NCBI GenBank assembly: GCA_046756245.1
Contig: JBHHVZ010000084.1
Location: forward strand, 1 to 12,506
Direction of reading: 5' to 3'
Length of the DNA: 12,506 nt
DNA from: G021776435 sp046756245
GTDB lineage: Bacteria > Pseudomonadota > Alphaproteobacteria > Caulobacterales > Parvularculaceae
The translations under genes and the position numbers were made by a program. Positions 1 through 5,533 of the stretch are shown here, one piece after another (position 1 is the first letter of the stretch; every line of letters starts with the position of its first letter). Under the pieces are notes generated by a model. That model was not told where the DNA came from, searched no databases, and saw only the letters and a list, made by a program, of their open reading frames with translations.

Positions 1-233
1 TCGTGCTTTACGCGGCGCTGTCGCGCCCGGTCATTCCGTTCACGGCCGATAAGATGTTCAGGGTTTTCGGGCTCGATCCTGAGGCCGCTGGCCGCTGGCC
101 TTCCTCCGCCGGCGCGGCGCTCGAAGTCCTGAAACCCGGCCATGAATTCACCCCGCCCGACGTGCTGTTCAAAAAGATCGAAGAGGAACAGGTGGCAGAG
201 TGGCGGGAGAAATTCGGGGCCCCGGCGGGGTAG
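1..233 (+). CDS. metG: Methionyl-tRNA synthetase, C-terminal end (partial)
   Basis: This is the last 76 or so residues of a protein whose reading frame is open at the left edge; the start lies outside the window. The stretch IPFTADKMFRVFGLD followed by a closing VLFKKIEEEQVAEWREKFG is the typical end of bacterial methionyl-tRNA synthetase: the anticodon-binding helical bundle, then the conserved 'LF.KIE...v..w...FG' tail. The enzyme charges tRNA-Met with methionine in the cytoplasm. No C-terminal EMAP/Arc1p-like tRNA-binding domain follows; the protein stops at TAG (231-233). In many bacteria metG is followed by tatD, but here the next gene is an unrelated small hypothetical. The identification rests only on the tail, so it is good but not complete. 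Confidence 0.85.
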   Translation, partial: VLYAALSRPVIPFTADKMFRVFGLDPEAAGRWPSSAGAALEVLKPGHEFTPPDVLFKKIEEEQVAEWREKFGAPAG

Positions 234-304
234 GTGTCGTAGTATCGTAGAAGCGCAATACACCATTCAACGCCGGCAACTGGAGGGTTAAGCGGAGAAG
301 ACCG

Positions 305-775
305 ATGGCTAACTTCTTAGAGCAACTGGTCGGGGAGTGGTACGAGTACAAGGGCTATTTCATCCGTCGGAACGTGTTGGTGGGGAAGCTCGAGGCAGGC
401 GGCTATCAAGGGGAGCTGGACGTTGTGGCGTTCCACCCCAAGAAACGACACTTTGTTCATGTGGAGGTATCGAGCGACGCGGATTCGTGGGCGCGGCGGG
501 AGGAAAGATACCGCAAGAAGTTCAAGGTGGGGCGGCAGCACGCCCACGAGCTATTCAGCCACTTGGATATCCCCAAGAGTTTGGACCAGATCGCACTACT
601 GCTTAACGCGGGCGCGCGTACCCGGACGCACTTGGCAGGGGGACGGATCATGACTGGAAAGGAGTTCATGCAACAGATACGTGACGCGCTTCCGCCACCA
701 GCGAAAGGCACTGTACACGAGCAGTTTTCTATCCTCAAAGGGTTGCAGTTTGCAGCGTACTACTGGAATGGGTAG
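305..775 (+). CDS. Hypothetical protein with PD-(D/E)XK-like pattern
   Basis: A 156-residue protein that I cannot assign to a named family. It starts at ATG 305 after a good ribosome-binding site (GGAGAAG, 294-300). Near the N terminus there is Glu11, then GELDVVAF (36-43) and, after a short basic turn, HVEVSSDADSW (52-62). The spacing Glu11 / Asp39 / Glu54-x-Ser56 matches the alpha-beta-beta core of PD-(D/E)XK nucleases, but the usual E-x-K lysine is Ser56. A basic helix follows (ARREERYRKKFKVGR, 63-77). The rest is mixed helix/strand ending in an aromatic-rich tail (FAAYYWNG). No signal peptide or membrane segment is seen. The gene is visibly less GC-rich than its neighbours and uses codons rare in them, such as TTA and CTA for leucine, which suggests acquisition by transfer. 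It is a single gene with non-coding DNA on both sides. A nuclease or DNA-binding role is a hypothesis only. Confidence 0.75.
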   Translation: MANFLEQLVGEWYEYKGYFIRRNVLVGKLEAGGYQGELDVVAFHPKKRHFVHVEVSSDADSWARREERYRKKFKVGRQHAHELFSHLDIPKSLDQIALLLNAGARTRTHLAGGRIMTGKEFMQQIRDALPPPAKGTVHEQFSILKGLQFAAYYWNG

Positions 776-802
776 CGCCAGTGCTCGTCAAACAGATTCA
801 AA

Positions 803-844
803 TTCTGGATTTCGGATCCCGTCGGAGACGGTCCCGGAATGACA
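803..844. repeat. Possible degraded dispersed palindromic element
   Basis: The segment begins TTCTGGATTTCGGATCCCGT and ends GGTCCCGGAATGACA. It resembles the 'TCTGGAT-CCCGC...GCGGGAATGACA' intergenic palindromes scattered in many alphaproteobacterial genomes, but here the two arms have diverged; only a short GTC/GAC core still pairs cleanly. It lies in the roughly 200-bp gap between the hypothetical gene and the SDR gene. The assignment is from general resemblance, since only one copy is in the window. Confidence 0.3.
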
Positions 845-909
845 GTTCCTTTGCGGGGCGCGGAACGAAAATTGTGGAGAGAAACAAAACTGCTATTTCC
901 GCTCGTCGT

Positions 910-936
910 GTGACCTCACATTCGGGTATCTATAAG
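910..936 (+). promoter_or_regulatory. Weak candidate promoter for the SDR gene
   Basis: GTGACC (910-915) and TATAAG (931-936, five of six matches to TATAAT) are separated by 15 bp, which is shorter than ideal. It lies about 40 bp upstream of the SDR start codon. This is the best sigma-70-like pair seen in the gap, but the evidence is weak. Confidence 0.25.
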
Positions 937-949
937 GCGTGTTCATAGT

Positions 950-963
950 CACCTGATTAGGTG
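950..963 (+). promoter_or_regulatory. Hairpin covering the SDR ribosome-binding site
   Basis: CACCT (950-954) is the exact complement of AGGTG (959-963), separated by the 4-base loop GATT. AGGTG is the core of the Shine-Dalgarno AGGTGGAG (959-966) that precedes the SDR start at 974. In the mRNA this 5-bp stem could partly mask the ribosome-binding site. The pairing is seen in the sequence; a regulatory role is inference and it may be chance. Confidence 0.35.
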
Positions 964-973
964 GAGCCCGCCC

Positions 974-1762
974 ATGATGAAATCCCTATTCTCACTCGAA
1001 GGCCGCACCGCCCTCATCACCGGCGGCTCGCGCGGTATTGGAAAAATGATCGCGCGGGGGTTCGTCGCCCATGGCGCGAAGGTCTATATCTCCTCGCGCA
1101 AGGCGGATCAGTGCGAAGCGGCGGCGGCGAAGCTTTCAAAGGAAGGCGCGTGCATAGCACTGCCGCAGGACGTCTCGACCGTCGAAGGCTGCAAGACGCT
1201 CGCCGAGGCTTACGGCGCGCATGAAAAATCCCTCGACATTCTGGTCAATAACGCCGGCGCGGCCTGGGGCGCGCCGTTCGACGAATTTCCCGAAAGCGGC
1301 TGGGACAAGGTGATGGACCTCAACGTCAAGTCGCTCTTTTTTCTGACGCAACAGCTTCACGGGTTGCTGAAAGAAGCAGCGAGCGAGGAAAAGCCCGCCA
1401 AGGTCGTCAACATCGCCTCCATCGACGGGATCAAGATCAATCCGTGGGAGACTTATCCCTATCAGGCGTCGAAAGCGGCGGTCATTCACCTGACCCGGCG
1501 AATGGCGGCGCGCCTCATCGAGGACAATATCTGCGTTTCCGGCATCGCGCCCGGGGCTTTCGCGTCGGAAATGAACCGCGCGGCGCGCGACATGGGCGAG
1601 CAGGTCGCGAAGATGGTTCCGGCGAAGCGCATCGGCCGCGCCGAGGACATGGCGGGCGCGGCGGTCTTTCTGGCCTCGAAGGCGGGCGACTATGTGGTCG
1701 GCGACACGCTCGCGGTCGACGGCGGCGTCGCCTATTCGCATATCGGCGAGGCGTGGGCGTAG
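974..1762 (+). CDS. RhlG-like short-chain dehydrogenase/reductase
   Basis: A 262-residue classical SDR, probably an NADPH-dependent 3-oxoacyl or related carbonyl reductase in the cytoplasm. The Rossmann nucleotide-binding motif TGGSRGIG is at residues 16-23, NNAG at 92-95, and the catalytic set is Asn117, Ser149, Tyr163 and Lys167 (YQASK). The C-terminal 'GDTLAVDGG' strand is also typical. The start 'FSLEGRTALITGGSRGIGKMIA' and the insertion 'EEKPAKVVNIAS' resemble Pseudomonas RhlG (a beta-ketoacyl reductase linked to rhamnolipid and PHA precursors) more than FabG. The basic residue Arg20 in the motif and Ser41-Arg42 after strand 2 favour NADPH. ATG 974 is chosen because AGGTGGAG lies 7 bases upstream; a second ATG follows directly. 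It is transcribed toward the M56 gene with the 38-bp palindrome between them. The substrate is unknown. Confidence 0.9.
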   Translation: MMKSLFSLEGRTALITGGSRGIGKMIARGFVAHGAKVYISSRKADQCEAAAAKLSKEGACIALPQDVSTVEGCKTLAEAYGAHEKSLDILVNNAGAAWGAPFDEFPESGWDKVMDLNVKSLFFLTQQLHGLLKEAASEEKPAKVVNIASIDGIKINPWETYPYQASKAAVIHLTRRMAARLIEDNICVSGIAPGAFASEMNRAARDMGEQVAKMVPAKRIGRAEDMAGAAVFLASKAGDYVVGDTLAVDGGVAYSHIGEAWA

Positions 1763-1814
1763 CGAGATGCGCTTCGACGGCGTTGCGTCAGAAACCCGCT
1801 ATGCGCATTATGAC

Positions 1815-1852
1815 ACTATCGTATTCATGTATTAATACATGAATACGATAGT
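1815..1852. repeat. Perfect 38-bp AT-rich palindrome
   Basis: The 17-base arm from 1815 (ACTATCGTATTCATGTA) is followed by TTAA and then by its exact reverse complement, so all 38 bases form one uninterrupted inverted repeat. The flanking bases no longer pair. It sits 52 bp after the SDR stop and 42 bp from the M56 stop, between two converging genes. It is strikingly AT-rich in a GC-rich region. As RNA it would form a 17-bp stem with a TTAA loop from either strand, so a bidirectional transcription end is possible, although no U-run follows. A protein-binding or cruciform site, or a small palindromic insertion, are alternatives. Confidence 0.9.
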
Positions 1853-1894
1853 AAATCCCTCTGTTCGCCTTTGAAACGGCTGTCGCAAAGAAGT

Positions 1895-3391
1895 CTATTT
1901 CGCCTTTTTCTCTTTCTTCTCGGCCTTCGCCTTTTCCTCAAGTTTTTTGAGTTGCTCGCGCAAGCCGGCGATCGTGCGGGCGCGGCGCTCGGCTTCCCTG
2001 GCGGCGTCGGCCTCCATCTTGTCGATCGCCTTGCGCAGGGCTTCGGCGGTTTTCGCCGGATCGGCCGCCTCATCGCCGGAAACGCAGACGACGCCGAAGG
2101 TCGTATGCTTTTCGTCGCCTTCTTCTTCGCTGAATTTCAGCACGGACGGCTCGCCCTCGGTTACGCTGCAGTCGCCGGCAAAGGGGATGGAACGCACGCC
2201 GCCGCCGGAAAAAGTCATGACGCGGGCGTCGGCGTCCTTGTCCGTCCGGAACACCCAGACATGAGGCTCGCCGTCCGAGACGACATCGGCGTCAACATCG
2301 ATGTCATCGCCGACGAAGAACATGCGTTTCATTTTGATCGCTCTCTCATCGTCGCCGTCGACGACGACGCGCATGACGTCGACGGTTTTTTCGACTTTAA
2401 CCCCGTCGTCGGCCTTGACTTTCTTCTTGTCGGCGGCGTAGCCGTAGCTTGCGCTTGCGGCGAGGCCGGTTGCGATCAATGTCGCGGCGGCGATCCTGCC
2501 GGCGACCGGCCGGACGCGGTTGGCTTTCATCAGCATCAGTCTCTCCTTCACATGGTGGGCGATCGACAGGCCGCCGGCGGGCGCGGCGGCGCGTCCGCGC
2601 GCGGCCTTGACGATGGCGGCGGCGTAGGCGTGGGGCGCGTCGGGAAAGCTTTTGCAACGCGCCAGCACGGCGGCGTCGCAGGCGGCTTCCTGATCGGCGC
2701 GGAACGGTTTGTAGGCGGTATGGGCGAGCGGGTTCGGCCATTGCAGCGCGCGGAAGACGAGCGCGACAAGCGCGACGAAGAGGTCTCCGCGCGCGATATG
2801 CGCGAACTCGTGAGCGAGCGCCATCTGGCGTTCTTCGGGCGTAAATCCGTGCGCGAAGGAACGCGGCAGCAGGATCGCAGGCCTGAAAAATCCGGCGACC
2901 AGCGGGCCGGTTTCATCGTGCATAATGCGCAAATCGAAGGCGCGTTTGAGCCCGCGTTTTTGGGCGACGACCTTCGCCTCGGCGAGAAGCGCTTGAGAGG
3001 GCGGGTCAGAGTCGGCTCTAGCACGGTGCAGGAAACGTTTCTGCGCGGCGAGACGCCAGAGGAGGAATGCAGCGGCGCCCGCCGCCCAGACGATCAAAGC
3101 AGGAACGGCAAGGTCCGGAAGACTAAATCCGGCCGGCTCAGCCGCGACCGGCGCTGCGAACGCCACACCTATTGGCGAGGCTTCGAGCGACGCCGCATCG
3201 ATCGCCGGCGCCGGAAGAATCGAAAGCTCGGGCATGAACAGCCGCCCGAGCGGCGCCAGCCACATAAGATAGGCCGCTTCCGGTCCGAAAACGCGCGCTG
3301 CGGGACGGCGCAGCGCCAGCACGAGAATAATCAATATACTGACGGCAAGCGACGTTTCGAACAGCCAGCCGAGAATGCTACTCGCCGTCAC
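1895..3391 (-). CDS. BlaR1-like M56 family membrane metallopeptidase
   Basis: A 498-residue protein that probably senses a signal at the membrane and triggers inactivation of the adjacent BlaI-type repressor. Hydrophobic segments lie near residues 6-27, 92-113 and 298-319, with a further apolar stretch around 205-217. The zinc protease site HEFAH is at 194-198, with a likely third ligand Glu235 in QEAACD, the M56/BlaR1 arrangement. After the last membrane segment comes a predicted periplasmic region of about 180 residues. It is acidic with many Asp-Val repeats (323-370), contains two cysteines (408, 436), then a charged helical stretch (455-485) and a lysine-rich end. It lacks the penicillin-binding transpeptidase-like sensor (SxxK, KTG) of true BlaR1. 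The start is GTG at 3391, overlapping the repressor gene by 14 bp, so the pair is translationally coupled. The inducing signal is unknown; beta-lactam sensing is not supported. Confidence 0.88.
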   Translation of the reverse strand: MTASSILGWLFETSLAVSILIILVLALRRPAARVFGPEAAYLMWLAPLGRLFMPELSILPAPAIDAASLEASPIGVAFAAPVAAEPAGFSLPDLAVPALIVWAAGAAAFLLWRLAAQKRFLHRARADSDPPSQALLAEAKVVAQKRGLKRAFDLRIMHDETGPLVAGFFRPAILLPRSFAHGFTPEERQMALAHEFAHIARGDLFVALVALVFRALQWPNPLAHTAYKPFRADQEAACDAAVLARCKSFPDAPHAYAAAIVKAARGRAAAPAGGLSIAHHVKERLMLMKANRVRPVAGRIAAATLIATGLAASASYGYAADKKKVKADDGVKVEKTVDVMRVVVDGDDERAIKMKRMFFVGDDIDVDADVVSDGEPHVWVFRTDKDADARVMTFSGGGVRSIPFAGDCSVTEGEPSVLKFSEEEGDEKHTTFGVVCVSGDEAADPAKTAEALRKAIDKMEADAAREAERRARTIAGLREQLKKLEEKAKAEKKEKKAK

Positions 3392-3755
3392 GTTTCAACT
3401 CCTCAAGCAGGGCTTCGAGCTCGGCGATGTCTTCGTCGGTGAGCGCGCCGGTTTCCGCGAGGTTCGCCACAAGCGGCGCGGCGCGGCCGTCGAATAGCCG
3501 GTCGACAAGCGTGCGCGCAGCCTTGCCTGCGTAGCGCGCGCGGCTCACAAGCGGACGATAGAGATAGCGCCTTCCGTCGGGCTCATGGGCGACCGCGCCC
3601 TTTTCGGCGAGCCGGCTTAGAAGGGTTTTGACCGTGCGCGCGCTCCACGCCTTGCGGGCGCTAAGCCGCTCGGCGACATCCGAAGCCGCCAGCGGCGATT
3701 CACGCCATAGCACGTCCATGACGTCGAGTTCGGCCTGGGTGATTTTATGGTGCAT
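3378..3755 (-). CDS. BlaI/MecI-family transcriptional repressor
   Basis: A 125-residue winged-helix repressor. The N-terminal domain (4-75) has the family signature 'ITQAELDVMDVLWRESPLAASDV', a recognition helix ARTVKTLLSRLAEKG (40-54) and a wing 'GRRYLYRPLV'. The C-terminal helical part (76-125) is the dimerisation region, which in BlaI and MecI is cut when the partner protease is activated. The length matches the family. ATG 3755 is preceded by GAGGTG (3758-3763, minus strand). The gene overlaps the M56 protease gene by 14 bp, the classic repressor-protease operon. Two MecI/BlaI-type dyads upstream (3769-3784 and 3801-3816) indicate that it represses its own operon and probably the divergent hydrolase genes. 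The identification of the family is secure; the regulon is inferred from the sites. Confidence 0.92.
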   Translation of the reverse strand: MHHKITQAELDVMDVLWRESPLAASDVAERLSARKAWSARTVKTLLSRLAEKGAVAHEPDGRRYLYRPLVSRARYAGKAARTLVDRLFDGRAAPLVANLAETGALTDEDIAELEALLEELKRDGE

Positions 3756-3766
3756 AACACCTCGCG

Positions 3767-3796
3767 TTGACTACGCCTGTAATCATCGATCATTAT
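3767..3796 (+). promoter_or_regulatory. Candidate promoter of the hydrolase operon
   Basis: TTGACT (3767-3772, five of six matches to the -35 consensus) and CATTAT (3791-3796, four of six to the -10) are 18 bp apart, facing the amidohydrolase gene. Operator O1 overlaps the -35. The leader would be about 95-100 bases to the TTG start. It is plausible but not strong at the -10. Confidence 0.45.
3769..3784. promoter_or_regulatory. BlaI/MecI-type operator O1
   Basis: GACTACGCCTGTAATC is an imperfect dyad matching O2 at 13 of 16 positions and sharing the ACTAC...TGTA half-sites of the known MecI/BlaI operator (TACTACATATGTAGTA). It overlaps the -35 of the rightward promoter. It is the weaker of the two sites. 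Confidence 0.65.
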
Positions 3797-3818
3797 TGAC
3801 GACTACGAATGTAGTCAA
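3792..3818 (-). promoter_or_regulatory. Candidate promoter of the repressor-protease operon
   Basis: On the minus strand TTGACT (3818-3813) is followed after 15 bp by AATAAT (3797-3792, five of six matches to TATAAT); the spacing is short. The -35 overlaps operator O2. The -10 region is shared with the -10 region of the rightward promoter, so the two promoters face each other over the same bases. Confidence 0.45.
3801..3816. promoter_or_regulatory. BlaI/MecI-type operator O2
   Basis: GACTACGAATGTAGTC is a dyad with perfect 6-bp arms (GACTAC/GTAGTC) and a 4-base centre. It agrees with the MecI/BlaI operator TACTACATATGTAGTA at the half-site bases ACTAC and GTAGT. Its start is 32 bp from that of O1, about three helical turns, so dimers would sit on the same face of the DNA. 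Confidence 0.8.
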
Positions 3819-3901
3819 GCCGTGAAATGTGAACAGTCGGAAAGCTTGTCCGCTTCAGACATTGGCCTAGGATGCGGCGGTCGATTCTCGGGAGGGGCGG
3901 A

Positions 3902-5533
3902 TTGGCCGCGCGCGTCAAAAAGCTTGCAATCTATCTCGGTATTTTACTGGTCGCGGCCATGTCGGCCGGGGCGGCGCTCGCGCAGGACGTTCCCGCCCGC
4001 GAGGAAGGCGGGGGACCCTATGACCGGCTGATCCTGCGCGGCGGCTATATGATCGACGGGTCGGGCGCGCCGACGCAGGGGCCCGTCGACATTGTCGTCG
4101 AAAACGACCGCATCGCCGAAATTGTTGTAGTCGGCGCGCCGGGTCTTCCGGTCGATCCGGCGAAACGGCCGAAGGCGGGCGACCGCGAAATCGATGTTTC
4201 CGGCCGTTACATTCTGCCGGGCTTTATTAATCTGCACGGCCACATCCATTCCCTCGATTCAGGCCAGGCCGTGCCGCCGGAATACATTTTCAAATTGTGG
4301 CTGGCGCACGGGATCACGACTGTGCGCGAACTCGGCAATGATCGCGGCGCGAAATGGACAGCCGACCTCGCTCGCGCGAGCGAGCGAAACGAAATCACTG
4401 CGCCGCGGATTTATCCCTATCCGGTGTTTCGCGGCTGGTCGGCCGGCGAGGTCGACACGCCCGCCGAAGCGCGCGCGAAAATTCGCCGGTTGAAACGGGA
4501 CGGCGCCAAGGGCGTCAAATTCTTCGGCGCGCCGGAAGAGATATTGTGGGCGGGCCTTGAGGAGGCGAAAAAGCAGGGCCTCAAGACCACCATGCACCAC
4601 GCCCAGCTCGACGTCGCGCACGCCGATGTGCTCGACACCTCGGCGCACGGGCTCGGCTCGATGGAGCACTGGTACGGCCTGCCTGAGGCCTTGTTCGAGG
4701 ACCGCGTTCTGCAGGATTACCCTGCCGATTATGTCTATCAGAACGAACAACATCGCTTCGGCGAGGCGGGCCGCCTGTGGAAACAGGCCGCGAAGCCGGG
4801 AAGCAAGACGTGGAGCGAAGTAACGGAAAAGCTTTTGAGCCGCGATTTCGGAATCATCCCGACATTCACGATCTATATGGCGAGCCGCGACTGGATGCGC
4901 GCGCGCCGGGCCGAATGGCACGACGAATACACCATGCCGACGCTGTGGGCGTTCTTCCAGCCCGACCGCAACGCCCACGGCTCCTACTGGTTCGATTGGG
5001 GTACGGAAGAAGAGGTCGCCTGGCGCGAAAACTACAGGCTGTGGATGCGGTTCATCAACGACTACAAGAACCGCGGCGGCAGGGTCGGGGTCGGCGAGGA
5101 CGCCGGCTATATCTATTCGACCTACGGCTTCGGCTATGTTCAGGAGCTTGAACTGCTGCGCGAGGCCGGCTTTCACCCGCTCGAGGTGATCCGCGCCGCT
5201 ACGCTCGTCGGCGCGCAAATTCTCGACGCGGCCGACGAAATCGGCTCGATCCAGGTCGGCAAGAAGGCCGACTTCGTCGTCGTCGGCGAAAACCCGCTCG
5301 CCAATCTGAAGGTGCTTTACGCGTCGGGCCATATCAAGCTCGATCCCGAGACCGGCGCGCCCGTCCGCGTCGGCGGCGTCGACATCGTTATCAAGGATGG
5401 CGTTGTCTATGACGGCGCCGCGCTGCGCGCCGATATAAAAGCCATGGTCGCGGCGGAAAAAGAACGGCTCGGCGTCCCGCCGGGGCCTATGCCCGTTGCG
5501 GGATTTGAACTCGAAGACGAGGAGACGGAATAA
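3902..5533 (+). CDS. Exported imidazolonepropionase-like amidohydrolase
   Basis: A metal-dependent amidohydrolase (COG1228 type) of about 543 residues, probably periplasmic. I favour TTG 3902 as the start, because GGGAGGGG (3890-3897) lies just upstream. The alternative ATG 3872 (553 residues) has only a weak ribosome site and gives an over-long N terminus. From TTG the protein starts with a signal peptide: KK, a hydrophobic stretch, and cleavage after ALA before QDVP. In 553-residue numbering, metal-site candidates are His122 and His124 (INLHGHIH), Lys216 (GVKFFG), His242/243 (TMHHAQ), His266 (SMEHW) and Asp410 (GVGEDAG). The C-terminal 'GSIQVGKKADFVVV' strand is typical of the superfamily. 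Family members cleave cyclic amides, dipeptides or related bonds; the substrate is unknown. It is first in the hydrolase run, diverges from the repressor, and its stop overlaps the next start (TAATG). Confidence 0.88.
   Translation: MAARVKKLAIYLGILLVAAMSAGAALAQDVPAREEGGGPYDRLILRGGYMIDGSGAPTQGPVDIVVENDRIAEIVVVGAPGLPVDPAKRPKAGDREIDVSGRYILPGFINLHGHIHSLDSGQAVPPEYIFKLWLAHGITTVRELGNDRGAKWTADLARASERNEITAPRIYPYPVFRGWSAGEVDTPAEARAKIRRLKRDGAKGVKFFGAPEEILWAGLEEAKKQGLKTTMHHAQLDVAHADVLDTSAHGLGSMEHWYGLPEALFEDRVLQDYPADYVYQNEQHRFGEAGRLWKQAAKPGSKTWSEVTEKLLSRDFGIIPTFTIYMASRDWMRARRAEWHDEYTMPTLWAFFQPDRNAHGSYWFDWGTEEEVAWRENYRLWMRFINDYKNRGGRVGVGEDAGYIYSTYGFGYVQELELLREAGFHPLEVIRAATLVGAQILDAADEIGSIQVGKKADFVVVGENPLANLKVLYASGHIKLDPETGAPVRVGGVDIVIKDGVVYDGAALRADIKAMVAAEKERLGVPPGPMPVAGFELEDEETE

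Noticed and set aside
839..913. Possible 24-residue peptide in the gap before the SDR gene
   Set aside because: There is an ATG and a TGA in frame but no ribosome-binding site or recognisable peptide type; length alone is not support.
1815..1852. Palindrome as a hairpin-telomere (protelomerase) junction
   Set aside because: Replicated hairpin telomeres are AT-rich perfect palindromes, but no protelomerase or partition gene is in the window and ordinary chromosomal genes flank it on both sides.
1871..3442. Long plus-strand open frame opposite the M56 protease gene
   Set aside because: It is longer than the M56 gene, but it is arginine- and glycine-rich with no family resemblance. The minus strand has HEFAH, membrane segments and the coupled BlaI gene, so the plus frame is an antisense shadow of GC-rich coding DNA.
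1895..3755. Beta-lactam resistance inducer system (blaR1-blaI sensu stricto)
   Set aside because: The repressor and protease families match, but the protease lacks a penicillin-binding sensor and no intact beta-lactamase gene is adjacent, so blaR1/blaI gene names were not assigned.
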